A stretch of DNA of 64,000 nucleotides from Gigaspora rosea (taxonomy: Eukaryota; Glomeromycota; Glomeromycetes; Diversisporales; Gigasporaceae): assembly GCA_003550325.1 (NCBI GenBank), contig QKWP01001963.1, positions 30,059 to 94,058 on the forward strand, read 5' to 3'. Under the pieces are notes generated by a model that was given only the letters and a program-made list of their open reading frames with translations, had not been told where the DNA came from and ran no database searches. The translations under genes and the position numbers were made by a program. Shown here one piece after another: positions 12,688 to 25,060 of the stretch (within the stretch, counting starts at the first letter, position 1; each line of letters starts with the position of its first letter).

Positions 12688-13549
12688 GTTTCGGCGCAGT
12701 TTAATTTATTGAATATTTCTACACTTTGAATGAATATATTTCAGCAATCACCTGATAGAATTCAACAAAATTTTTTTTATTTCAATTATACAAATTAGCT
12801 AAATTGTATTTAAAAAAAACTCATCAAATTCTATTAAATGTTGCTAAGATAACTTCGTTTGAAGTTTTAAAAAAATTCATAATAGATTCGGGTTATCTTT
12901 TTTTAACCAATTATCGCTTCTCGATTTTGGCCAATCACCATGTGCGTCATGTGATTCTACTCCGCTTTAGACAACTCCTAAAAAGAAAATTTTGCGTAGA
13001 AATTCATCAAACATTACATTTTTACATAGTAAATTTTTATATTTGGTCTATTTTATACGTCTATTTGGCTAATATTATACAAACTCAGATCTGAGTTGTA
13101 TTAGAGTTCTTCGGGGTCCTGATCTGCCCACAGGTTCTACACTAGCTGCTATACCTGCAATCCAACTACGAGAATTGTCTATTTAAACCTTTTAATCTTC
13201 TACTCCTCACCCAAATTTCAATTAATTCACTAGGCATCTGCATTATCATGTGGTTAGTCAAGATACCTGGGTCTCTTTTTCAATTATTCCTTAGAACTTT
13301 TTTTCGCTCCCAAAGACAGTGTTGTATATTTTGGCTGTTCAAAGCCTTTTTTGGCTTGTCTATGTCCAAAATTGTCCAAATGTTCAAAATTGTTGTGAAT
13401 TTAATGATGTCTATACAAGCTTTTTAATTGCTTTAGTTTGCTCTTTTAAAGCTTGTTTTTGTGTGCTAAATTATACTGATCTTGATTCTTTATTGAAGCT
13501 ACTTGCTTTTGAGAACCTATGCTAATAGGATATTTCCTCTTGAGGGGTT

Positions 13550-14241
13550 TGCTTATTCCTTAAACTGTCCAGCAGGCAAATTTGCCTGCTAGAATTTTTT
13601 TTTACATGTTTTTTTAAAATTACTAAAAATTTTATTAAGAATATATCCCCCTATTACTAAGCTAAAATAAAACTTTAGCATATTGTTAATTGATATCTAT
13701 TAAAATTTTAATTATATATATATTCAAATATAAAAAAAAACTTGGCTCAAATATAGCCAATTCTTTACTTTTACTATAATATTTTTTCAAAAATTTTTAA
13801 AACTTTTCAAATTTTTATATATTCTCGAAGAGAAAAAATTTTTTCTCTATTAATTAAAGTTAAAATTTTAATTATAAAATTATAAAAACTTTTATAATAA
13901 AAGTTGTTTATAATAACTTAATCTATAATTTGTATCAAAATTATTGGGGACATATTCTTAGAATTTTAAAAAGTTTGTCAATGGTCAAAAATAAAATCTC
14001 TAAAAATCAAAAATTTTTAAAAATTTCAAATTTTTTTAGCTTATAGTTAATTTAAATTTTTCTGTAGAAATATGAAAATTAAAATCATTAAAATATTTTC
14101 TATATTCATAGTTATTATTTAAAAAAAATTTTTTAAAATAACTTGATTTTTAATAAAAATAAATAAGAACCAAATTTTAAAAATTCATTAAAAATTCTAG
14201 CAGGCAAATTTGCCTACTAAAATAGACGGTTTAAGAAATAC
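13550..14241. mobile_element. MITE with GCAGGCAAATTTGCCTGC palindrome in each end
   Basis: The inverted ends read TTCYTTAAACYGTCYA (13555-13570; 14220-14240), followed by an 18-base perfect palindrome at 13572-13589 and a near copy at 14199-14216. The interior is AT-rich non-coding. The open frame at 13319-13525 lies outside and looks random. Confidence 0.7.
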
Positions 14242-14544
14242 CCATTGTCCTTTTCCACTTGACAACAAGTTCACATCTTCTCACTTAAATGTACTAATAA
14301 AAACACTCCTGTATAATATATATTGACCTCTCGAAAATGTTTGTCATCTCTTTTGGACTCGCAATTTTGGTCCTTATATTATCGAAATTTGCTTTTTTAA
14401 CTATTCTGTATATTAGGTCCTGAGTCAACTAAATCCTATCACTTTCTGACTCCTTGAAAACAAGCTTTTTTAGTTTTTGAGAACTTCATTGTGCTCTTAT
14501 TATTTCTTCTAGAAGCTCATATACTGAAATATTGTTATAAAAAA
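14242..14544. other. Intergenic, no feature recognised
   Basis: Mixed composition. Nothing recognisable on either strand. Confidence 0.4.
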
Positions 14545-14964
14545 ATACTGTACCGCACTGAGCAAAAGACCCCCTTTCTGAGTACCTCTATACAAAAGAT
14601 CCAGATATTTTACATGGCATATTTTTTTACTAAGTATAATACCCAGGTATTTTGCAATTATTTGAGCAAGGATTTTGTAAAAGACCCTGGTATATTATAT
14701 TTATTAATACTGTAGTATTAAGCGCTCCCTCAATAAAATTTGCTAGTAATCAAAGTATTGCTCAATTATTTCGATTAATCAAATTTAATTGAAATGATTT
14801 TTATAATAATTTTGCCAGAAGTTTATTGTACAAAGTACCCTTTGTCAAAAGATCCTATTGTACAAAATACTCGTTACCGAATAAAATACCTAAAGTACTT
14901 TGTAAGTTTTTGATTGGGGATTTTGTATTAGACCCTGGGTCTTTTGCTCAGTATGGTATAGTAT
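14545..14964. mobile_element. MITE with ACTGAGCAAAAGACCC ends
   Basis: The ends ATACTRTACCRYACTGAGC and complement are inverted (14545-14572 and 14937-14964). The interior repeats AAAAGAYCC/GACCCTGG motifs. The SINE-A copy inserted at its right tip. The two short open frames inside are repeat by-products. Confidence 0.7.
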
Positions 14965-14973
14965 ATATTTATG

Positions 14974-16005
14974 TTTTTTTTTTTTTTTGTGTTAAAGTTC
15001 CCGCTTTGGGTGAGAGTTTATTTAATTAAGCCTGTGGATCAAGGGTGCCTCTTTGGGCGCACCTACAATTGAGTTACATTGAATGAGAGTACAACTAGCC
15101 ACACGTACAACTTTTGGTTGTCTAATTTAAGTAGTCCGCTCGAAGGTTCTACACTAGTTGCCATACCTACAACCCAACTAGGGGATTGCCTATTTAAACC
15201 CTCTGGTCCAACGCTTCGCATGTCAATCCTACTTGTGATCACCGGTACAGCCCTCCGATACATTAGTTAGTCAAAGACAGTCCCGGATGCTACCTACATC
15301 CCCTTAGGACTAATTTATCCTCGCAGGTAAACTTGGTAGAGCAGTCCCTGTCCCACACAGGTATTACCTACACTTCGGTAACTTACGCACTCACCGAGGC
15401 AAGCAACTTGCAGTCAGGGGGTACCTAACCGCTACCATTACCTACTTCTGCCCTTGTAAGGTTCACACCGACCCCGGTACCCACCATTACTTTCCTACCG
15501 GTCCATCACCGGGTGCCCCAAACTTCCAAACCAGTTGGCCCGGAAGGGTTGATCTACCCAGCATTAGGTGCTACTATGGTTTTTCTTCCCCTGGTACCTA
15601 ATTCCAGAACATAGGTCCTTTTCCTCCGGTACAACTCCAGCGGCCAGGTTGGTGGACCCTCTCCTCCAAAGGTCATATCGTCCAGTTCTCCAGCTCCGGT
15701 TTCCGATATTCCGGTTCTGGTAGCACCGTCAAAGATCGTTGCTACCTCCTTACTCGGGACTTTCCAAATGGGTTTCCATTTCCCCGGTTCCTTGGATTTG
15801 TCTGTGTCACCGGACACAACTTCGCCCGAAAGCTTCCATTCGAGATGATAACCAAGGACTACAGGTAATATACCCAACCGATTGACAGGAAATGGTTACC
15901 GTAATACAGATCTATTTTCCAAAGCGTCACCAGTGGGATTTGAACCCTAGACCTGCCACTTGGAGGGTGACAACTTACCAACTTCCCTAAGTCGCCACAC
16001 CCTAC
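14974..16005 (-). mobile_element. SINE-A copy 1: tRNA-headed retroposon, 1.03 kb, complete
   Basis: On the minus strand it starts GGGTGTGGCGACTTAGGG and has an exact B box GGTTCAAATCC within the first 75 bases and a plausible A box upstream. It ends in 15 A (14974-14988). The 14-base TSD AGTATATATTTATG is at 14960-14973 and 16006-16019, as expected for LINE-type target-primed insertion. The body is about half GC, against very AT-rich flanks. No TTTT occurs on the sense strand of the body. A 107-codon frame (15877-15554, MGILPVVLGYHLEW start) is partly kept in other copies. The length is far above normal for SINEs. It may be a new SINE class or a non-autonomous partner of a LINE not in the window. 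Confidence 0.88.
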
Positions 16006-16107
16006 AGTATATATTTATGTTTAATAGTAATATTAACAAAAAATTATAATAAAGTTGATATATATAGAGAAATTTATATATTTGAGAATTTATTTTATAG
16101 TTAATAT

Positions 16108-16728
16108 TAATAGGGAAAATAAATTTGTCGCACCCCTGGTTCGGCCAATCAAATCGTACGATTTTATAGGCAAAAAAATTTTTTTTTAAAATTAAAAATT
16201 ATACATAATAAAGTGTAAAATTTATATAAAATAGTATATCATATAACGTAAAATTTTATTCTGAACAACTTTTTCTAAGTCATAAAGATAGATTGTCTTA
16301 GTGAAAAAAAAACATTTTATAAGAAAAATCAAAAATTTCCAAAGTTAGCACATATAAAACTTTTTTTTACTAAAACAATCTACCTTTTTAACTTAGAAAA
16401 AGTTGTTTAGCATAAAATTTTACATATAATCCTTAAACGTAAAGATAGATTTATATTAGTAAAAAAAATTTTTATATGTGCTAACGTTAGAAATTTTTGA
16501 TTTTTCTTATAAAACGTTTTTTTTTACTAAGATAATCTATCTTTATGACTTAGAAAAAGTTGTCCAGAATAAAATTTTACATTATATGCTTTGATATCGC
16601 TTATTTATTTTTTACATTTTACTAGTAAAATTTTGAATTTTTAAAAAATAAAATTTTTTGTCTACAAAATCGTGCAATTTGATTGGCCAAATCGGGGGGT
16701 GCAACAAATTTCTATTCCCATATTAATA
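16108..16728. repeat. Palindromic MITE, about 620 bp
   Basis: The ends GTCGCACCCCTGGTTCGGCC and complement pair (16128-16150 with 16688-16710), and the pairing continues inward through AATCRTRCGATTT and AACTTTTTCTAAGTCATAAA arms. No coding frame. Confidence 0.75.
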
Positions 16729-16795
16729 TTAACAAAATGTTGATATTAATAGGGTTAATATTAATGAGATTATCTGTATATAAATACTAATATAG

Positions 16796-16990
16796 TCACC
16801 TTTTTTTAATCTGATCCTTCTCTAATCTAAACCTATTAAATTCTCTCTAATTCAAACAAAATCTTTTAGAACTTTTGTAAATATTATTATAAAATTCGAA
16901 TTAGCTATATATAACTTTTTGAGAACCAACCTTTTTTAAATTTTTACATAGTAAAAATCAGTAGTCTTAGTAGTTTAAACTAGGTAGAGT
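16796..16990 (-). repeat. Fragment of the pogo-like element found at 41135-42957
   Basis: Its reverse complement aligns with 41135-41320 (ACTATGTAAAAATTT, CTTTATAATAAWATTTACA and GTTTAGATTAGAGA-like blocks). Only one end is present. Confidence 0.7.
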
Positions 16991-17100
16991 TAACTATTTA
17001 TATTTAAAATAAGCAAAATATACAAATAATTAAATAAAGTGATCACTAAAAACTTTGTAATAAAGGGGTGTGGTGACTTAGAGAAGTTGGTAAGTTGACA

Positions 17101-18152
17101 TAATGTTGTTAGCCGAAATTGTTTTATGCTTGTAGAAATATTTTGACATTTGATATTTAGGCTGCCGAAATGTCTAAATATTATCGAAATCCTAAATTAT
17201 GCCGAAATGTCTAAATAATGTCAAAATGTCTAAATAATGTCGAAATGTCTAAATTAAAAAATAATATGAAAAAACATATAGTAATAGGTTTGCTATCGAA
17301 ACAAGCTCTAGCGTTCATACTTTAACATCAATACCTCTAGTCTAGGACTAAAGTCTAGGACTAATTATTTGAACCAATACCAATCAACTCATGTATAAAC
17401 TACTGACCTCTCAGTTCTAAAATTTTCTAAACCCCAAGGTCCTAAACTACATGAAAACACAAGTATAAGAAAGATGTCTAATATACGCCCATATAGCTAA
17501 AGAGAATCAGGGCGTCATCCTGCAGCATCTGTTTCAGGTCCCTGTACTGCCATTGCAGCCGCAGAACTGTATATAAATATCACGAAGTAGGGATGCAAAT
17601 CAATTCTAAAAATCAAAATCGATAATCGAAACCTCAAAAATTGTTGATCGAATTCTAAATATTTATAGTTATTTCTTGTATTGAATGCCTGATTAGATTC
17701 TATTTTTTATTATTTAATACTGTAAGTTTTTAGGTTTTACAAATAATATAAAGCAATGTACAAAGTTTTTTAGTTGTTTTAAAGCTATACCAGAGCTTAT
17801 TTTCAATTCTTGAAGAATTTTAATGATTTCGGATAAAACATAGACATTTTTGATGAAAATAATGATCAATAGGGAATTAAAATTTTCCGCCATCATCACC
17901 ATGTAAATCACAGGGTCACACTTTTTGCAAAGCGCTATAATTAAATAGAATCTTACATTTAGTCATATAGTATTATATTTAATCAACTATTTAGACATTT
18001 AGTCACATAGTATTTATTTAGTCAACTATTTAGACATTTAGGCAAATTTAGACTTTCGACATTTCGAAAAAAAATAATGCCATGTCGAAATATATTTAGA
18101 TACTAATTGCCTAAATAGTTGACTAAATTAAGTATTTCGACTAACAACATTA
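17101..18152. mobile_element. hAT-like element, TSD AGTTGACA
   Basis: The ends TAATGTTGTTAGCCGAAAT and complement are flanked by AGTTGACA at 17093-17100 and 18153-18160. Each side carries a subterminal array of degenerate CGAAATGTCTAAATA units (17150-17250; 17960-18120). The interior has no transposase. Confidence 0.92.
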
Positions 18153-19200
18153 AGTTGACACCCTCCAAGTGGCAGGTCCAGGGTTCAAATCCCACTAGTA
18201 ATGCTTTTGAAAATAAGACCTGTGATCCGGTAACCGTTTTCTGTTAATCAGTTGGGTACATCACCTGTAGTCCTTGGTAACTATCTCGAATGGGAGCTTT
18301 CGGGCGAAGTTGTGCCTCGTGATACAAATAAATCCAAGGAACTGGGGAAACAGAAACCCATTTGGCAAGACCCGAGTAAGGAAGTAGCAAAGATCTTTGA
18401 CAGTGCTACCAAAACCGGAATATTGGACCGGAGCTAAAGAACTGGACATCAACCTCAGGGACAAGGTCTACCAACCTGGCCGCCGAATCAGGTACCGGAA
18501 AAAAAGGACCTATGTTATAGAAGTGGGTACCAGGGAGAGAAAAACCATAATGGCACCTAATGCCGAGTAGATCAACCCTTCCGGGCCAACTGAATTAGAA
18601 GTCTGGGATGTATCGGTGAAAGACCGATAAGAAAGTAATGGTCGGCACTGGGTTGGAGCGAACCTTACAAGAGCAGAAGTAGGTAATAGTAGAGGTTAGG
18701 TATCTTTTGACTGCAAGTTGCTTGCCTCGGTAAGTGTGTAAGTTACTGAAGTGTAGATAATACCTGTATGGGACAAGGACTGCTCTACCAAGTGTATCGC
18801 GAAGATAAATTAGTCCTAAGGAAATGTAGTTAGTATCCGGGACTGTCTTCGACTGACTAATGTATTAGGAGGGCTATACCGGTAATCACAAGTAGGATTA
18901 ACATGCGAAGCTTGGACCAGAGGGATTAAATAGGCAATCCCCTAGTTGGGTTGTAGGTATGGCAACTAGTGTAGAACCTTCGGGTGAACTACTTCAATTA
19001 GACAACCAAAAGTTGTATATGTGGCTAGTTGTACTCTCATTCAATATAACAGCATGTCTGAAATGTGTGCCAGGTTATGCAAGTTGTCAATCATAGACCA
19101 TCAATTAACTTGACGCTCATATACAAGAAAATCATCCTTTTTTGTGCGCTATATGTATGTGTATACGTACAGTACATACCTGAATATAATATATTTTTTA

Positions 19201-19901
19201 TAGAGCTTGTACTCGTATAAGTGTTATCCGGGTAATCCGGTTAACACCCGTCAACCGGGTCATAGCTATCGTTAACCGAGTGACCCGGATTAATTATCCA
19301 TAAGCATGATAATGTGACGTACAAACGTATGTACAGTACGTATGTCCGTTGGGAGTGAGGTCATTTTAAATATTATTATTTAAACCCAGTTTATTTTCTG
19401 ACAGCCTCTAGCCGTTGAAGAATAAACTGATTATGTTACAGCTATTATCATGATTCTCGGGGCACCTGTAAAATTTGCTGAATGATTTTTAGGCCGGTTA
19501 AACTTATATATTAAATTTTATACATAAAAATTAAATAAATTTATCAGTTACCATTATCATTATACGTAGTTTTTTTAAAAAAAATGCATATAAGAGAATT
19601 TATGATTTTGCATCAACCAATCAAAAAAACTGGGTTCCCGGATTATTAAGATGACCCAGCTTATAATGTTGTAAACGGGTGAGTAACCCGGAGCTTAAAT
19701 TTTTTAACGAGTACAACCTCTAAAAAAATTACATACCATTAAGAGCTACCTCAATTTTGCATTAGCCAATCAAACAAACCGGGTCAACTGGATCACCCGG
19801 GTAACCCAGATTTTTTAAAACAATCCGGATTGGAACTGGTAATAATCTGGTAAACGGGCGGGTTATCCAGAATTTGAAATTTATTTCGGGTACAACCTCT
19901 A
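19201..19901. mobile_element. hAT-like element with CCGGGTAA-type arrays, TSD ATTTTTTA
   Basis: Begins TAGAGCTTGTACTCG and ends CGGGTACAACCTCTA. ATTTTTTA is at 19193-19200 and 19902-19909. The arms are degenerate CCGGGTAATCCGG-like units in opposite orientation. An internal CGAGTACAACCTCTA at about 19709-19723 suggests a second, older end. Confidence 0.85.
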
Positions 19902-22222
19902 ATTTTTTACATATACAATCTTTTCTATTTTCTATTTTAACAGTTGAATCAAATTGAATTAGTCTGATTGCAAGAAGATAATTTTTTAATTGATTTCAAT
20001 ATCACTTTAATACCCACTATATTTACTAAGAGTTTTTTTTAACTTTGTGAAGATTCACAAAACTGACTCAACCAGGTTGGAAAAATTCAGAAATTTTTGC
20101 GAATTTAAATTTTAATATAACAAGGCATAATATGTCACTAAAGACCTGCTACTTGTGCTTACAGATAAACTCATAAAAAAAACAAAAAAATAAAATAAAA
20201 ACAAAAAATGAAAAGAAATATAAACTTTTGGTATAAATATTTCAATTATATTAATTTTACATCTTATATAAATTATTGTAGTTTTTAAGATTAAAACAGT
20301 AATCAATATAACTTTCTAGAATTAAAACGCATTAAGAGATAGAATTTTATTTATATATATCTTCTGTCATTATAAAATAAAATTCTAATTGAATAAATCT
20401 TCTTTGACTACTATTTTAAAACATACAGCACTAAAATATGATTACTTAAATTGCAACTCAAAAAAAAAATAGGTATTTTAATAGCCTACAAGAACCGAAT
20501 ATTGCAATTAACTAAATATTAGATTCATATTATGAACCCATAACAAACACAAATGCCATGGTTTATATTTTTTTTCTTCAACTAAATTGAAATATTAATG
20601 CAGAAGTCTAGAAAATTTTGACCACTAATCACAATAAAACTGTTTAGCCTATTTTTTGTTAAATAATACATATATAAGTAATTATACATATTACATATGT
20701 GGCTTGTGACAAAAAACACTGCATAGTTTACCTGCTTGTATTCTTTAATTTGGATGATTATTTTGTACATTTTTGTTCAAATTATGTTTTTTTTTGCCCG
20801 TTTTTCTTTTTTTCTGAGTGGGAATTTCCTGAGGATCCAAATTTGCATTTTCTTTGTTTTTCAAATCATGTAAGGCACCAACTTTTATTTGCGTCGTTTC
20901 AATGATTCTACTTGAACCCGTATATGTGCACCACTATTAACACGAACCATTGGATCTAAACCATAATTAAGATCATAAAGAAAAGAAGATAATCGGAAAA
21001 TTGATTTAGATTTGGCTGCATCATAATGATCTTTGAATTTATCTAGTGAAGTTCATAATGTTTGACTAGAATTTTAATAGCCCATGCGAATTTCCTCTAA
21101 AAATAAATCAAAATTAGAATTTTGAATTTCTTCAAGTTCTTTGTTCTCATCACCAGACTCGCAATCTTTATTAGGTTCTCTACAAAAATCATAAAAAAAT
21201 CAATATAAATTTATAATTCAAGTTGCTAAACAAAAAAAACCATACCTCCACTCAGAAATAAAGGCATTGTTTGATGTTCTTCTCGTATTATATAAATATT
21301 CTTGAGCTTCTTGATTTTGTAAAAAGTATTGTGTATGCAATGATGCATAAAATGACTTATTCTCAGCAGTATAGCCTAAAAAAAATAAAATCAAAAAATA
21401 AATAAAACATAAAATAAAAAATTTGGTTAACATATATAAATAATATTAGTACTCGCCAAGTACTAAGTAAGTATAAACTATGTATTATTCATTGTCAGAG
21501 ATGGAATAAAATTAAGCATTGTAATATGGAACTTCACAGAAACTGCACCCTGATGCTTGCAAGGAGCGCCAGACATTCCAATATAGCAAGTGCAAACTCC
21601 AATCTCACTGTTTACAGTAAATACAATATCAGTATTCTTCTTAGTACTTGGTACTAAATATTCATTTGCAACATTAGTTTTTTGAATTGTATTCGCATCC
21701 ACCGTTTCCTATCCAGAACACAAGAACCGTTTTGCAATTTATGAAATTCCTGAATGCTTATGTGCAATTGCAAGCAATCGTTTTTCATAAAATCTCTCCA
21801 TACTTGTAGTTATGAACTGGAAAATTTGTACAGGACTATGGGCTTGTGTTCGAGCAAAGACAATGTCTTTCATTATTCCAAAGCTCTGTTCTATATAATT
21901 ATTAGTATGGTTACCACACATAGGTAAGCAAAGACGAAAAGATAGGGCCCAATATTCTCGTTGTTTCCATAAATGTTCCGAATAGCTTTCTAGCTGCTGA
22001 TAATGATAAAAAGTATTTCTAAATTCATTATAGTGCATATTCATTTCTAAATCTGATAGCGCATATAAGATTTCTCATTTTTTCCATAATAAGTGCTCTG
22101 TTACCTTTCATAATCTCATGCTTGGAGTCATACAACCACCTCCAAAAAGCTTGTAAAAAGTGGAATATGCATAAAAGATGAACACCTAAAATTTAATAAT
22201 TTTTAATATTACTATTACAAAT

Positions 22223-24279
22223 AAAGTTGTGAACTTTTCTCAAGGTAGTTACTACCCACGGCACTACAGCTATGACGTAGGTGACGTACTACCTTCAGCA
22301 TCACATTGACATATGGTAGTGACGTGACGTTTGACGTTTGCCGCAGTGCCATAGCAGGTGCCGTATGCCGCAATGCGATGCCGTAGTAGGTGACGTATGC
22401 CATATGCCATAGAAGTAATTATGGCAAACATTTCTTAAAGTAGTAAACTACTTACCTGATATCGTGCAGTCATAACCGTGAACATACTAATACGTTATCC
22501 CAATTACGTAAATTTAATAATAAAAAAAAAACTTGAAAAAAATTTTAAAATAGTTGACGCTGATTCTGCATAGTTGTAAATTTTGGCAGATATTTTTATA
22601 TCGTTGTCATATATGCGATATATCGCTATTTTATCGCTATAAATATGATCATTCTGAGGTTTTTTTTTAGAACGTTATCATCGTTGAAACCACCGTTTTG
22701 TGGTTACTGAAGCTGTCGCTTTTAGAATCATTGTAGGAAGTGTCGCAATTTGGAGACAACGAAGCTGTTGTCGCTCTGGTATGAATTTCTTTTTTTACGC
22801 TATTAGGTTTTGGTACTAGTCTAATTAGTCACGTCACGTATTAATTAGCATTTTAAGCAGTGCACTTGAAGTTGCAATTTCAAGCACGAAGCTAAAATGT
22901 GGTTATTTTTATCGACCAAATGCACTCGTCCTTTTCAATTCCATTGTACGTTTCATTAGCCGAAACATATCTGCTGATTTGATAATAATGGGAACTCTAA
23001 TTCCAACATTATATGTTTCGTTAATACAGTACTTTCCGATTCCAATCTATATTGATACAATGCCAACATTAAATGTTCCCATTAGCAGAACTCATATTGG
23101 CTAATTTGATAATATTTGGAGGTCTCGTGTTCGTCCTTTTAACCTAATTCCATTCTATGTTTCATCAGCAGGATCTATGTTGGCTGATTTTTGATAATAA
23201 ATGAAGGCCATATGCTTATCTTTTCCGACCATATTGATAACAATATGTTTCATCAGCAGAACCCATATTGGCTAATTTTTGATAATATCTGAAGACTTTT
23301 GTTCGTCTTTTTCAACTCCAATCCCAATAGCTAACATTATATTTTTATTAGCAGCCTGTCATATAAAACAACGGCTTTTATTACTTATCGAATGGTATCT
23401 CACCTGATCAGTTTATTCGATTTCTGGCTGATTGTTCGATCTATTGGAAGAAGCATCCTTAGGAACTATTATATTGTTGGGCCAGAGTTAGTATCGGATA
23501 GGTTGGATTAGAATTAGTATCGGATAGGGTTAGAGGTAGGTTGGGTTTAGAGATGTACCATTACGCATTTATCAGTGCGAGGTGTTAATTAGCACATATT
23601 CTAACTTAGTTAATTAGTCATGTAACAATCAACATTTCGCACTGATAGGTGCGTGATAACACATCTCTAGTTGGGTTAGGGTTAGATAAATTGGTATTTA
23701 TTGTAATTTTTTTTGATATTTATAAATAAAATATAAAGTTTACTATATCTGATATCGTATAATAAATAAATTGGCACGTGGAAGGGTGGCGATGTATTAT
23801 AAAACCCTTATTTATTACATACATATAAAAAATTGCAATTAATTAATTGTGGTTGCGCCAGCAATTAATTGGATTCGAAAAATTGCAAGTAGGTATCATA
23901 CCTGATATGGCACTTATATGTGCTTATACAGCTTATAGCAAATGTGTCGTATTGCCGTTATTTTTTTGATGAGGTAGTTACCTTCATATTTTTAAATGTC
24001 TGCATCTCTTTTACGGCACACAGCACATATTTTTTATGACATTTGGCGGCATAGGGCATTTATTTACGGCATACGGCATTATTCACAGCATACGGCATTT
24101 TTCACGGCATATGGCATTATTCACGGCATACGGTATTATTCATGGCATACGCATTATTCACGACATACGGCACCTTTATAGCATATGTCACTTATTACGT
24201 CTACGTCAAATGTGACGTATTGCCGTATTATTTTTATAAAGGTAGTTACTCTTGATTTGAGAAAAGTTCGCAACTATAG
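22223..24279. mobile_element. Transposon carrying captured Sel1-repeat sequence, TSD TTACAAAT
   Basis: The ends AAAGTTGTGAACTTTTCTC and complement (GAGAAAAGTTCGCAACTATAG) are flanked by TTACAAAT at 22215-22222 and 24280-24287. Long inverted subterminal arrays of GGCATACGGCATTATTCAC-like units occupy 22255-22420 and 23990-24240. It sits in an intron of the MULE-2 gene. The middle holds a Sel1-repeat gene fragment (separate entry). Confidence 0.9.
22895..23375 (-). pseudogene. Captured Sel1-repeat array fragment
   Basis: On the minus strand four to five tandem units of about 85-125 bp encode Sel1-like phrases in shifting frames: GIGVEKDEQK, FIYYQKSANIDPADET, YNVGI and KSADMFR. DNA of the same kind (CTGATTTTTGATAATA) is in the kinase/Sel1 relic near 5550. 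Frame breaks in each unit show that it is not translated as a whole. Confidence 0.7.
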
Positions 24280-25060
24280 TTACAAATTAAATTTGTTAAT
24301 GCTTGCAACAAATCAAATTACCTTCTAGCCAACAAAACCTCAAAGCATTTCGTTCCGCGTTTGAATTATCAGTTAGAAAAACCTTTGGTCCAACTTGTGG
24401 CCCACGGCTATAAAAAGCATTTTGTGGTACAATCGTCTTTAGTAAATTTATCTATATAATTATAGATAGAATAAAATAATAATTAAATTAATTAAATTAA
24501 ATTAGAAAGAATAAAACAAAATAAAAAATAAGTTTTTAAATATGTGCAAAAGAAAATAATATACATATATATATTTTAAAAAATGTAATAAATAATTACT
24601 GCATTTTTCAGTGTAGTTTCAAGCTCATCTGATGTAAGAAATAATCCAAGAGGAAGTGCACCAGCAGCGCAACTGGTATACAGAAATGTAATAGAAGTGT
24701 TGAGAGGATCAAAAGATGCTGATGCATCGACATAACATATTTCTCCTGCCTGAATAATTTTTTCATGTACTCGGGCCATTAAATTGGTTACAATACATAA
24801 AATAAATGCATGTCCAGAGCTTGTATTATATTCTTGCATGATCGCTTTACCCAGACCTGACGCATTATAATCTTCGATCATTGCTAATAAACGTTCAAAC
24901 TAGGGCTCCTATCGGATCGGACCGAACCGGACTTTTGTCAAGTTTGAATCCGGTTCGATTTTCGAACCGAACACGAACTTTTTGTTTTGAACTTTTTAGT
25001 CAAGTTCGAGTTCGGTCCGGGTTCGGTCCGAAGTTTGTCAAACTAGTTTGAAATCCGAAT

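Larger units (their letters stand above)
9553..13120 (+). mobile_element. MULE-1: complete Mutator-like element, 8-bp TSD
   Basis: The ends are AGGACCCTGAAGAACTCT (left) and its inverted partner ending GGGGTCCT (right). They are flanked by the identical 8-mer GATCTGCC at 9545-9552 and 13121-13128. The terminal inverted repeat continues inward (GTCTAAAGCGGAGTAGAATC shared by both sides), with about 130 extra bases in the right arm. It carries the decayed transposase gene at 10135-12270. Removing the element joins two halves of SINE-A without gap or overlap, which confirms the boundaries. Confidence 0.92.
9423..13310 (-). mobile_element. SINE-A, old copy split by MULE-1
   Basis: Bases 9423-9552 and 13129-13310, read together on the minus strand, match the 3' half of the complete SINE-A at 14974-16005, including GGTTCTACACTAG and TTTAAGTGATCTGCC on the plus strand. 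The poly(T) at 9423-9432 is its tail. The tRNA head is missing. The MULE at 9553-13120 lies exactly inside it. Confidence 0.75.

Noticed and set aside
18252-18437. Independent 61-codon gene
   Set aside because: It is the SINE-A internal frame in copy 2, ended early by a frame break.
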